Shown one piece after another: positions 9,140 to 16,455 of a stretch of DNA of 61,248 nucleotides (its first letter is position 1; each line of letters starts with the position of its first letter). The notes below the pieces were generated by a model. The model was not told where the DNA came from. It did not search any database and was given only the letters and a program-made list of their open reading frames with translations. The position numbers and the translations under genes were made by a program. The stretch is from CAKSXP01 sp964609305. GTDB lineage: Bacteria > Bacillota > Clostridia > Oscillospirales > Oscillospiraceae. Where the stretch lies: NCBI GenBank assembly GCA_964609305.1, contig CAZSRK010000005.1, forward strand, positions 1 to 61,248, read 5' to 3'.

Positions 9140-10435
9140 TTGAAGCTCATCCACAAAAGATTTGCGGCCTTTGCGGCGGCGCTTGCGCTCTGCATCGCCC
9201 TGTTTCCCACGGCCGGTTTTGCAGCACAGGGCGGCCCTAAGCTTGTCGCGCTTACCTTTGACGACGGGCCAAGCACCAAATACACTCCCGTTCTGCTCGA
9301 CGGACTCAGCCAGCGCAATGCGAAGGTCACTTTTTTCGTCATGGGCAATTCACTGGTGGACTCTTATGGCAATATCATCAGTCAAAACGCCGAGATAGTC
9401 AGGCGCGCCTATGATGAAGGCCACCAGATCGCCAGCCACTCGTACAGCCATCCCTGGCTGACCCGGCTGAGCGACGCGCAGGTCCGGCAGGAGGTCGAGA
9501 CCACCTTTGCCGCGCTCGACGCCATCCTTGGCGAGGGCGAGTGGCTGTTTCGGCCTCCCTACGGTGATGGGGCCAGCTCGCAGCGCATACAACGCCTGGT
9601 GGGCGCTCCGCTCATCACCTGGTCGGTGGACCCGACCGGCGGGGTATATCCCGCCAGTGAGGAAAAACTGTATAACGGTATTATAAACACTGAAAATGAC
9701 GGCAGCATTATACTCCTGCACGATATGCACGGCATGGCGAATGTGAATGCCGCTCTGCGCGCGATCGACACACTTCGCGCCAGGGGGTATGAATTTGTGA
9801 CCGTAAACGAGCTGTTCCGGCTCAGGGGCGTGGCACTCACGGCGGGACAGACCTATTCCCGCGCACCCGACGCCGTGTCCGTTTTCTTCGACGAGACACT
9901 GCTTCCCTCCCACTGGGCCTGGTCCGACATCGATTACGTGCGCCAATGCGGCGTGATGCAGGGCGACGGTATCGGCTTCAAACCCAACGAATATTTAACG
10001 CGCGCGATGGCGGTCACCGTGCTGCACCGGGCCCTCGGCTCACCGGAGACAGAGACGGCGGGGACAGCGCCGTTTTCCGACATTCCCGCAGACAGGTGGT
10101 ACTCTCAGGCAGTCGCCTGGGCCAGCGAAAGCGGCGTGGCCCAGGGATATGGCGGCGGGCGCTTCGGCCCGGACGATTATGTCACGCGGGAGCAGATGTA
10201 CGTGTTTGCCGCGCGCGCCTGCGCCCTTGCCGGGCAGTCCGGCGCGCCGGACGAGTATACCGACGATGACCGCATAAGCTTCTGGGCGCTCGACAGCGTC
10301 GCGCTTTTGCGGCAGGCCGGCTTCCGCTCCAAAAACGATGTGGAGCTTTTCCGGCCGCAGGCGTATATGACCCGCGCCGAATGCGCGGAGCTCATTCACT
10401 GGATGATGGAAAGAGAGGATGTACCCGATGTATGA
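9140..10435 (+). CDS. Polysaccharide deacetylase with three C-terminal SLH domains
   Basis: This is a cell-surface NodB-family carbohydrate esterase that removes acetyl groups from a polymer such as peptidoglycan. The start is TTG 9140, preceded by AAGAAGG; upstream in-frame sequence lies in the terminator and is not coding. The 431-aa product has a signal peptide ending near AFA-like TAGFAA, then the NodB motifs TFDDGP (metal Asp pair), SHSYSHP (metal His pair), RPPYGD and ILLHD. Three SLH-like repeats occupy roughly residues 265-431, which would hold the enzyme non-covalently on the wall. It overlaps the following M16 peptidase gene by 8 bp. Confidence 0.9.
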   Translation: MKLIHKRFAAFAAALALCIALFPTAGFAAQGGPKLVALTFDDGPSTKYTPVLLDGLSQRNAKVTFFVMGNSLVDSYGNIISQNAEIVRRAYDEGHQIASHSYSHPWLTRLSDAQVRQEVETTFAALDAILGEGEWLFRPPYGDGASSQRIQRLVGAPLITWSVDPTGGVYPASEEKLYNGIINTENDGSIILLHDMHGMANVNAALRAIDTLRARGYEFVTVNELFRLRGVALTAGQTYSRAPDAVSVFFDETLLPSHWAWSDIDYVRQCGVMQGDGIGFKPNEYLTRAMAVTVLHRALGSPETETAGTAPFSDIPADRWYSQAVAWASESGVAQGYGGGRFGPDDYVTREQMYVFAARACALAGQSGAPDEYTDDDRISFWALDSVALLRQAGFRSKNDVELFRPQAYMTRAECAELIHWMMEREDVPDV

Positions 10436-11681
10436 AAAACTCGTGCTGCCCAACGGCGTGCGTATCGTTTATGAGCATATTGACCATGTCCGCAGCGTCT
10501 CGGCCGGCATATTCGTCGGCGTCGGCTCACGCCACGAAAGGCCGCGCGAGAACGGCGCGGCGCATTTTATAGAGCACATGCTCTTCAAGGGCACCGCTTC
10601 GCGTACGGCGGCGGAACTGGCCTTTGAAATGGACGCCATCGGCGGGCAGATAAACGCCTGCACCACGCGCGAGAGCACCTGTTTTTACGCTCGAGTGCTC
10701 GACAGCCACCTTGACAGCGCGCTGGACATCCTCTGCGACATGTTTTTTGGTTCCCTCTTTGACGAGGGCGATATAGTCAGCGAGCGCGGCGTTATAAACG
10801 AGGAGATCGGCATGTACGACGACGCGCCGGAGGACGTCGTCGTCGAAAAGCTGATGGCAAAGGCCTTTCCCGGCGCGCTGGGCCGGCCCATACTCGGCCG
10901 GGCCTCCACTCTCGCGGGGCTTGACGGCGCGGCGCTGCGTGCGTTTCGGGACGAGCACTACCTGCCCGGGCGCATAGTCGTGGCGCTGTGCGGCTCATTT
11001 GACGACGCGGTCATCGGCCGCCTGTCCGGGCTTTTCTCGGCTATGGAGGAGAAAAAGGCGCGGCGCCCCTCGAAAGGCGTATACAGGCCCGCGCTGTTCC
11101 TGCGCAAAAAGGCCACGGAGCAAAACCAGCTTTGTCTGGGCTTTCCCGGCGCGCCGCACGGTGACCCCGACAGATTTTCAAACCAGCTCATGTCCCTCAT
11201 CCTCGGCGGCGGCATGTCCTCGCGCCTGTTCCAGACCCTGCGGGAGAAGCACGGGCTGTGTTACAGCGTCGGCTCGTTTTCCACCTCGTTTTCCGACACC
11301 GGCTTTTTCGGCGTCGCCTCCGCACAGGACCGCGAAACCGACTGCCGCGCGCTGACGCTTATCCTGCAGGAGCTGGACAGGATGCGCTCACAGCCCGTTA
11401 CGGAGAAAGAGCTCGACCGCGTGCGCGAGCAGGCCAAGAGCAACATCGTCATCGGGCTTGAGTCCACCTCCGCGCGCATGAACCGCCTGGGCTACGGCGA
11501 GCTGTCGCATGGCTTCTGTCTCGGCGAGGACGAGCTTATAGAGCGCTATGACAGCGTCACGCGGGAGGATATCCTTCGCTCGGCGCAAAGGCTGCTCGAC
11601 CCCGCGGGGATGAGTTTTTCGGCCGTTGGCCGGCTCGCCCCGGCGCAGGAATATCTTGATATACTCGGCAAAAGCTTTTAG
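10428..11681 (+). CDS. M16 family zinc peptidase (processing-peptidase-like)
   Basis: This is an insulinase-superfamily peptidase. The start is taken at ATG 10428 because GAGAGG lies at a normal distance, whereas ATG 10419 is too close to it. The 417-aa product carries the inverted zinc motif HFIEH at residues 46-50 and the downstream Glu in NEEIGMYDD about 75 residues later. The C-terminal half holds the second M16 domain with the substrate-binding R/Y region (SRLFQTLREKHGLCYSV). It has no signal peptide, so it is cytoplasmic. It ends with a TAG stop, which matters for interpreting amber codons elsewhere in the window. Confidence 0.92.
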   Translation: MYEKLVLPNGVRIVYEHIDHVRSVSAGIFVGVGSRHERPRENGAAHFIEHMLFKGTASRTAAELAFEMDAIGGQINACTTRESTCFYARVLDSHLDSALDILCDMFFGSLFDEGDIVSERGVINEEIGMYDDAPEDVVVEKLMAKAFPGALGRPILGRASTLAGLDGAALRAFRDEHYLPGRIVVALCGSFDDAVIGRLSGLFSAMEEKKARRPSKGVYRPALFLRKKATEQNQLCLGFPGAPHGDPDRFSNQLMSLILGGGMSSRLFQTLREKHGLCYSVGSFSTSFSDTGFFGVASAQDRETDCRALTLILQELDRMRSQPVTEKELDRVREQAKSNIVIGLESTSARMNRLGYGELSHGFCLGEDELIERYDSVTREDILRSAQRLLDPAGMSFSAVGRLAPAQEYLDILGKSF

Positions 11682-11714
11682 GCAAGGCCCGCCGTCGGAA
11701 AGGAAGGCTGCACA

Positions 11715-12710
11715 ATGAAAAAGATACTGCTTCTGACCACCGGCGGCACCATCGCCTCCGGCGGCGGGGACGGCCGGCTGCGTCCCCAGCTTCCGGGCCG
11801 CGCCCTGCTCGACGCGGTGCCGGCGCTGGAGCGGCGGTTTGATATCACGCACCGCGACCTTCTGAACCTGGACAGCTCGAACATGCAGCCCGAGGAGTGG
11901 CAGACGATCGCGCGGGCCGTATTTGCCGCGCTGCCGGACTATGACGGCATAGTCGTCACGCACGGCACGGATACGATGGCCTACACCGCCTCCATGCTCG
12001 GTTATATGCTGTGCAATATAGAAAAGCCCGTCGTGCTGACGGGCTCGCAGATGCCGGTGAACCGGCTGCTTTCCGACGCGCCGGGCAATCTCTCCCTCGC
12101 GTTTGAGGCGGCGGCCAGCGCGCTGCGCGGCGTGTGCATCGCCTTTGACCACCGCATCATCCGCGGCTGCCGTGCGGTAAAGGTCCGCACTCTCGGTTTC
12201 GACGCCTTTGAAAGCGTCAACGCACCCTACCTTGCAGAGCTGGACGCCGGCGGTCTGCACCTGCTTCCGGACAGGCTGACCCCCGCGCCGGACGGGCCGC
12301 CCGAGCTGCGCGACCGGCTCTCAACCCGGGTCTTCCTGCTCAAGCTCATACCCGGCACTGATCCGGAGCTGTTCCCTCTGCTTGTGAAAAACGGTACCCG
12401 CGGCCTCGTGCTGGAGACTTTCGGCGCCGGCGGCCTGCACTATATGCGCCGTAACCTGTTGTCAAAGCTTCGCGAGCTTACCGACAGCGGCGTCTGTGTC
12501 GCCGCGTGCAGCCAGTGCCTGTACGAGACAAGCGATTTTTCCATTTACGAGGTTGGCCGGCTGCTGCTTGAGTGCGGAGTCATACCGGGCCGGGACATGA
12601 CCAGCGAGGCACTCGTCACAAAAATGATGTGGGCGCTCGGGCAGAGCGACGACCCCGGGCAGGTGCATCGCATATTTGGCAAAAACTACGCAGGCGAGGT
12701 CACGCTTTGA
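11715..12710 (+). CDS. Asparaginase, type I (cytoplasmic)
   Basis: This enzyme hydrolyses L-asparagine to aspartate and ammonia. The 331-aa product has the first catalytic-threonine motif TTGGTIASG at the N-terminus and the second, THGTDTMAYTASML, near residue 85, the two hallmarks of the family. It has no signal peptide. A GGAAGG ribosome site precedes ATG 11715. It is codirectional with, and 33 bp after, the M16 peptidase, which fits a peptide-use function with the upstream importer, though that link is inference. Confidence 0.92.
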   Translation: MKKILLLTTGGTIASGGGDGRLRPQLPGRALLDAVPALERRFDITHRDLLNLDSSNMQPEEWQTIARAVFAALPDYDGIVVTHGTDTMAYTASMLGYMLCNIEKPVVLTGSQMPVNRLLSDAPGNLSLAFEAAASALRGVCIAFDHRIIRGCRAVKVRTLGFDAFESVNAPYLAELDAGGLHLLPDRLTPAPDGPPELRDRLSTRVFLLKLIPGTDPELFPLLVKNGTRGLVLETFGAGGLHYMRRNLLSKLRELTDSGVCVAACSQCLYETSDFSIYEVGRLLLECGVIPGRDMTSEALVTKMMWALGQSDDPGQVHRIFGKNYAGEVTL

Positions 12711-13390
12711 CCCCGCCTGTGCTTTTTCAACTTTCCTGCTGCCGCGGGGAGGGAGCGTGTCTTTAACGACACCTTTCCTCTTTTTAAACAAAGCGTTTGC
12801 TTACGAAACGGGTTTTACTCCGTAGGGTTACTTTTCTTTTTAATTCAGCGGTTGCTAAACGAAACTGGTTATGCTTCGCAGAGGTACTTTTCTGCTCGTT
12901 CAGAAAAGTACCCAAAAGAAGCAAACCAGAGAGGGGCTTTTGCAAAGCCGCCCCTCTCTGGACTCTCCCTCCTAATGGATAAACGGGAACATCTGAAATT
13001 GGCACAGCAGTTTCCGGGGCGAAATGGCAAGTGCAGATCTGTACGTATGAACAACCGCGCTGCTCCCGCTACGCGCGGAGATCGTTTTGCTGAAGATAAA
13101 CAGCACCTCAGAACGGTCATCATCCATCCCCGGGGAGATCCAAGAGGGGCCCGCAGGCCCCTCTTGTGTCGTTTGCGGGAAGAGGTTTCCAAAGGAGAGG
13201 GGGAATCGAAACCCCCTCTCCTTTGGCGTGTCTTTTGGGTACTTTTCTGAACGAGCAGAAAAGTACCTCTGCGAAGCATAATAAGTTTCGTTTAACAAAA
13301 AGGAAAAAAACTAAGTTTCAATCCCTCAGTCCGCTTTGCGGCTTGCATATCCCCTTACACAAGAGAGCTTCTTGCACCACTTGCGGCCGA
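12711..13390 (+). other. Gene-less region packed with inverted repeats
   Basis: This 680-bp stretch between the asparaginase and an XRE gene has no convincing coding frame. It holds a 447-bp element with 68-bp inverted ends (listed separately), preceded at 12786-12835 by a degenerate copy of the element's outer sequence. Inside are several hairpins: one with CCAGAGAGGGGC arms (about 12925-12960), one with AAGAGGGGCC arms near 13141-13164, and one with a 15-bp stem near 13187-13224. Confidence 0.75.
12852..13298. repeat. MITE-like element with 68-bp terminal inverted repeats
   Basis: The left end (12852-12919) and right end (13231-13298) are reverse complements with about three mismatches over 68 bp. 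Each end contains its own hairpin built on GGTACTTTTCTG / CAGAAAAGTACC. The 311-bp interior has no open frame of substance and carries three more GC-rich hairpins. The outer sequence recurs at the right edge of the window (61172 onward), so this is a dispersed family. It could be a non-autonomous mobile element or a REP-like structural repeat; no transposase is present here. Confidence 0.75.
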
Positions 13391-13618
13391 TCAGTCTTTA
13401 ATCTTTTCATATGGCGAAAAAACATTTGTCCGTCCTAAAATATAATCCGTAGATGTCCGATAATAATCGGCGAGCTTTAATAGATGAATAACAGGTATTG
13501 TTTGAAAGCCTCGCTCATAACGAGAATATACAGTTTGGCTAATACCCAGAACCTCGGCTATATCTTCCTGCCGCAAGTCTCTATCATCTCGTAAATCTTT
13601 TAATCTGTGGAAATACAT
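13391..13618 (-). CDS. Small XRE-family helix-turn-helix regulator
   Basis: This 75-aa protein is essentially one HTH domain. It shows the Cro/C1 pattern LKDLRDDRDLRQEDIAEVLG, then the recognition helix region SQTVYSRYERG and the family C-terminal segment LADYYRTSTDYILGRTN. It is divergent from a small-protein operon, and the 100-bp gap holds two TAGTACT-type palindromes, so it is probably an autoregulated local repressor. The gene and the gap are visibly richer in A+T than the surroundings, suggesting acquisition. Confidence 0.88.
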   Translation of the reverse strand: MYFHRLKDLRDDRDLRQEDIAEVLGISQTVYSRYERGFQTIPVIHLLKLADYYRTSTDYILGRTNVFSPYEKIKD

Positions 13619-13631
13619 AACTCAACCCCAA

Positions 13632-13704
13632 TAGTACTTTTTGATACTATTGACAATAATACGAAAATGTATTATCATAGCGTATATAGTACTAAAAAGT
13701 ACTA
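13632..13704 (+). promoter_or_regulatory. Promoter flanked by two TAGTACT palindromic operators
   Basis: Two 18-bp palindromes flank a strong promoter. Operator 1 at 13632-13649 is TAGTACT-N4-GATACTA (one imperfect half). Operator 2 at 13687-13704 is TAGTACT-N4-AGTACTA. Between them are TTGACA (13650-13655), a 17-bp spacer and TATCAT (13673-13678), reading toward the 43-aa gene. Operator 2 overlaps the likely start of transcription. The neighbouring XRE protein is the obvious candidate ligand. Confidence 0.75.
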
Positions 13705-13718
13705 AAGGAGGGATTAAA

Positions 13719-13850
13719 ATGTCAGAAGAAAAATATGTAGAATTAAATATTAAGGTCCCAAATGCATCACACGGTGTAAATTTCCCCTCGCTCTATGAGC
13801 TCATCTGGGACAGCAAAACAATGAGCGAAATGAGTAATACGCAATCATGA
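13719..13850 (+). CDS. Hypothetical 43-aa protein, first gene of an XRE-linked pair
   Basis: A start at ATG 13719 is set by an excellent AAAGGAGG ribosome site 7 bp upstream and by a promoter between two operators. The product is a small acidic protein with no membrane segment. No family is recognised. Its stop overlaps the next start as ATGA, so the two genes are coupled. Its tight control by the divergent XRE gene is inference from the palindromes. Confidence 0.6.
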   Translation: MSEEKYVELNIKVPNASHGVNFPSLYELIWDSKTMSEMSNTQS

Positions 13851-14146
13851 TAATAAGACATTTTAAGGAAAGTCAATTCCCCTCTGTCGAGCGGTACATA
13901 CTCGCCGCGTGCAAAAGCAGCCCGCTTCCGGGTGTATACGAGGTCGAGCTGACGCTCAACGGGGAGTGTTTTTCCGTCTATCTCCAGCCGGACAGCCGGT
14001 GCCGTGTCAACGCCCTGTACGCCCGGCGCGTACAGAGCGGCGTGCCGGCGACGGGCGCCGGCGGCGCGGTGCTGCTGGCGATGCTAGAGCTCATCGCGTG
14101 GCAGGCCATAAGGCATGAGACGGAGCTTTCGCCGTACCGGATGTGA
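13847..14146 (+). CDS. Hypothetical 99-aa protein
   Basis: This gene overlaps the 43-aa gene by 4 bp (ATGA) and is followed 38 bp later by a strong terminator, which supports it as real. The product has a mixed N-terminal half with Cys residues and a hydrophobic, possibly helical C-terminal segment (GGAVLLAMLELIAWQAI). No family is recognised. It is GC-rich, unlike the 43-aa gene and XRE gene before it, so the two may have different origins. Confidence 0.6.
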   Translation: MIIRHFKESQFPSVERYILAACKSSPLPGVYEVELTLNGECFSVYLQPDSRCRVNALYARRVQSGVPATGAGGAVLLAMLELIAWQAIRHETELSPYRM

Positions 14147-14184
14147 AAAAGAGGGGCCCCTTTCGGGTAGAGCGTACAAAGAGA

Positions 14185-14219
14185 GGCGAGGCCACATGGT
14201 GACCTCGCCTGTTTTTTTT
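14185..14219 (+). terminator. Intrinsic terminator after the small-protein pair
   Basis: The stem is GGCGAGG / CCTCGCC, extended to 11 bp with one mismatch around an ATG loop, and is followed by eight T residues at 14212-14219. Confidence 0.85.
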
Positions 14220-14414
14220 CCCAAAAGCCGGCCCTGAGGGTCAGGACATGCCTCTGGAAAAGGGGCGCCGGGACGGTGCATGGCCGGCCCATGACTGCGG
14301 GCGCGGCGGCGTGTCCCCGCACGCGCCCAGGGGAGAAATGGATTCGGGAGCTTTTCGGGACATTCATGCGTTTCCGGCATATGCTGCCCCGCAGATCCCG
14401 GGAATAAAGCTATC

Positions 14415-16220
14415 TCAGCCGATCGTGAGGACGATCTTGCCTGTATGGATACCGGCGGTGATGTCGGTCTTGACTCCGTCGACGGTCATCTTGACGGTCT
14501 TGCCCTTCGGGGCCTTGACGACCGCGCCGCGCGCGAGCTGCAGCTTCGTCAGATAGCACTTTCCGGTGACGGTCCACTCAGAGTTCTTGTCAAGGGAGAC
14601 TATCATACCGTTGTTGACAGGCGCTGCGGGCGTGCAGGTGATCTCGCCCAGCTCCTCGCAGTTTTCCTTGGAGATTTTGGTCAGGCCCTCTTTATATGCC
14701 GCGGTAGCGCAGCTTATCAGACCCTCGACCTTGGCGTTGGTGAAGGACACGTCGACGTTCTTCGCGCCCTGCAGGTCGGCGCCCATGCCGCGCACCTGGC
14801 CGAAGTCCATGGGCGGGGGGCCCTCCCTCGTCGCGTCGGGGTCAACGCGGCAGTTGGCCATAAGGTTGGTCGTGGAGTTGAACAGGTTGCCCTTGACTGT
14901 CATATTCGAGAAGCTGGCAAACACGTCCTCAGTCGGGTTGGCAACGGTCAGGTCACGGCCGCGGATCTTCTTGTCCTTCTCCCCGATGGGGATGATGAAG
15001 GCTCCGCCGCCCATGCCGGTCTCGTCGCTGTCCATGACCTGGAGGATGACGCCGTTTTCAGGGTTGAGGATGGCGTCGTCACACTCTATGTAGGTGTTGG
15101 CGCCCTTGACGAGGAAGCAGGCCCTGCCGGTGTTCATAACGGCCTTGCTCTTGACCTCGAGCTTACCGCCGCTGTTGCGGAAGATGATGCAGCCGAAGCG
15201 GCGGGAATTGATGACAGTCCCGTTTACGAAGGCGCCGCCGGACTTGCCCAGGGACATGATGATAGGATAGGTCGGTACGTTCACGACGCAGTGGTCGAGC
15301 ACATCATACGCGCCGTAGTCGCCGAACTTGGCATAGTCGAAAGCCACATCGTCGGCTATCGAGAACACGCCGTAGCCGCTCTTGCCGCGCAGCTCGATCA
15401 GGCAGTCCTTGGCGTTCATACGGGTCACGCAGCCGCCGTCGACGGACAGCACGCCCCAGGAGTTGGAAATGAAGTGGCAGCGGTTGTAGTTGACGGTCGC
15501 CATGCCGGCGATATTGGTCGTGCGGCCGTATCCGCGGATGCCCATCTGCCAGGGCGGCTCGAGCATGCGGTCGTCACCCTTGGCCGCAAGCTCCTCCGCG
15601 GTCGGGTTGCCAGTGTCGAGCGTGAAGAAGCAGTCGTTGAAGGTCGCGACCGCGTCGCTTCCGACAAAAGCGGTGCCGCGGCCCATGCCGGTGGAGTGGA
15701 TCTCCGCGTTGTTGACAGTGACGCGGGAGTTACCGGACACGGCAATACCGGCGCCGAGTCCGACGAAGTCATCGGTTCCGTCGCCGTTGAGGTTTATCTT
15801 GACGTCGCATATAGTATAGTCGCTGTCGCCCGTGACGAAAAAGCCGTTGACATCCCACTGGTTGGAATTTATGACCATGCCCTGCGCGGACTTTTCATCG
15901 TAGCTGCCGCCATTTATCAGGGACGGGATGGAGGATTCCTCAACATACTTTCCGTCGCAGATGACGATGCCGCACTGATAGTCAGTGTTGCTGTAACGGC
16001 CGAAACGATAGGTCTCCTTGGTGAAGATCTTCGCCACGCGCAGCACGATGTCGCCGTCGTACTGGCCGGGCTCTATCATCTCGCCGACGCCGTTGACGGT
16101 CATCGCCAGGAAATAACCCTCCGGGGCGCGAAGTTCCGCTCCCGCCTCTATCGTCAGGGAAGACAGATTCGTGGTCTTGTCCACTACCCAGACTTCGCCT
16201 GCTGCAAGTTTCTTTGTCAT
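14415..16220 (-). CDS. Right-handed beta-helix protein 1 with repeated end caps, function unknown
   Basis: The 601-aa product has no signal peptide or membrane helix, so it appears cytoplasmic or is exported in an unconventional way. Residues about 70-480 are a run of short beta-strand turns rich in N, G and D with regular V/I/F positions (for example SRVTVNNAEIHSTGMG), the pattern of a parallel beta-helix. Residues about 8-62 and 547-601 are two copies of one cap module: a Trp-x-Val start, an APxGK-like turn, a TVNGV/TVDGV strand and a final G-x-IVL strand. It is paralogous to the protein at 48108-50831. It is divergent from a PucR-like regulator, with a conserved operator and promoter between them. 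A GGAGG-type ribosome site precedes ATG 16220. Confidence 0.8.
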   Translation of the reverse strand: MTKKLAAGEVWVVDKTTNLSSLTIEAGAELRAPEGYFLAMTVNGVGEMIEPGQYDGDIVLRVAKIFTKETYRFGRYSNTDYQCGIVICDGKYVEESSIPSLINGGSYDEKSAQGMVINSNQWDVNGFFVTGDSDYTICDVKINLNGDGTDDFVGLGAGIAVSGNSRVTVNNAEIHSTGMGRGTAFVGSDAVATFNDCFFTLDTGNPTAEELAAKGDDRMLEPPWQMGIRGYGRTTNIAGMATVNYNRCHFISNSWGVLSVDGGCVTRMNAKDCLIELRGKSGYGVFSIADDVAFDYAKFGDYGAYDVLDHCVVNVPTYPIIMSLGKSGGAFVNGTVINSRRFGCIIFRNSGGKLEVKSKAVMNTGRACFLVKGANTYIECDDAILNPENGVILQVMDSDETGMGGGAFIIPIGEKDKKIRGRDLTVANPTEDVFASFSNMTVKGNLFNSTTNLMANCRVDPDATREGPPPMDFGQVRGMGADLQGAKNVDVSFTNAKVEGLISCATAAYKEGLTKISKENCEELGEITCTPAAPVNNGMIVSLDKNSEWTVTGKCYLTKLQLARGAVVKAPKGKTVKMTVDGVKTDITAGIHTGKIVLTIG

Positions 16221-16274
16221 GCGTTTCCTCCTTACTTTCGCGGGAATTTGGGAGCCCCGCGATACTTTGATTCA

Positions 16275-16350
16275 ATTTTATCAGTCTATCCCCACATTGT
16301 CATTATTCAAAATACAAAGCTATGGATATGTTTTTGTGCATTTGCACAAA
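16275..16350 (-). promoter_or_regulatory. Promoter and upstream palindrome of beta-helix gene 1
   Basis: On the minus strand, ATGACA (16298-16303), a 17-bp spacer and TAAAAT (16275-16280) form a promoter whose start would be near 16268. The -35 lies in a 24-bp motif (16296-16319) that matches the equivalent site of beta-helix gene 2 at 18 of 24 positions without gaps. A palindrome TTTGTGCA-N2-TGCACAAA at 16333-16350 is centred near -73. The position suggests an activator site used by the divergent PucR-like regulator. Confidence 0.75.
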
Positions 16351-16455
16351 TAAATGTCTTTTTTAATGATAGGGGCTTTACTCTTTGGTTAATACCGGAT
16401 ATTATAGTAATATATGAACAGGCGGGCGTGTTCCTGTATAAAAAGGAGTGGCGGC

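Noticed and set aside
12797..13250. Several 60-130 codon open frames in the inverted-repeat region
   Set aside because: They appear on both strands because the ends are inverted copies; none has a ribosome site or a domain.
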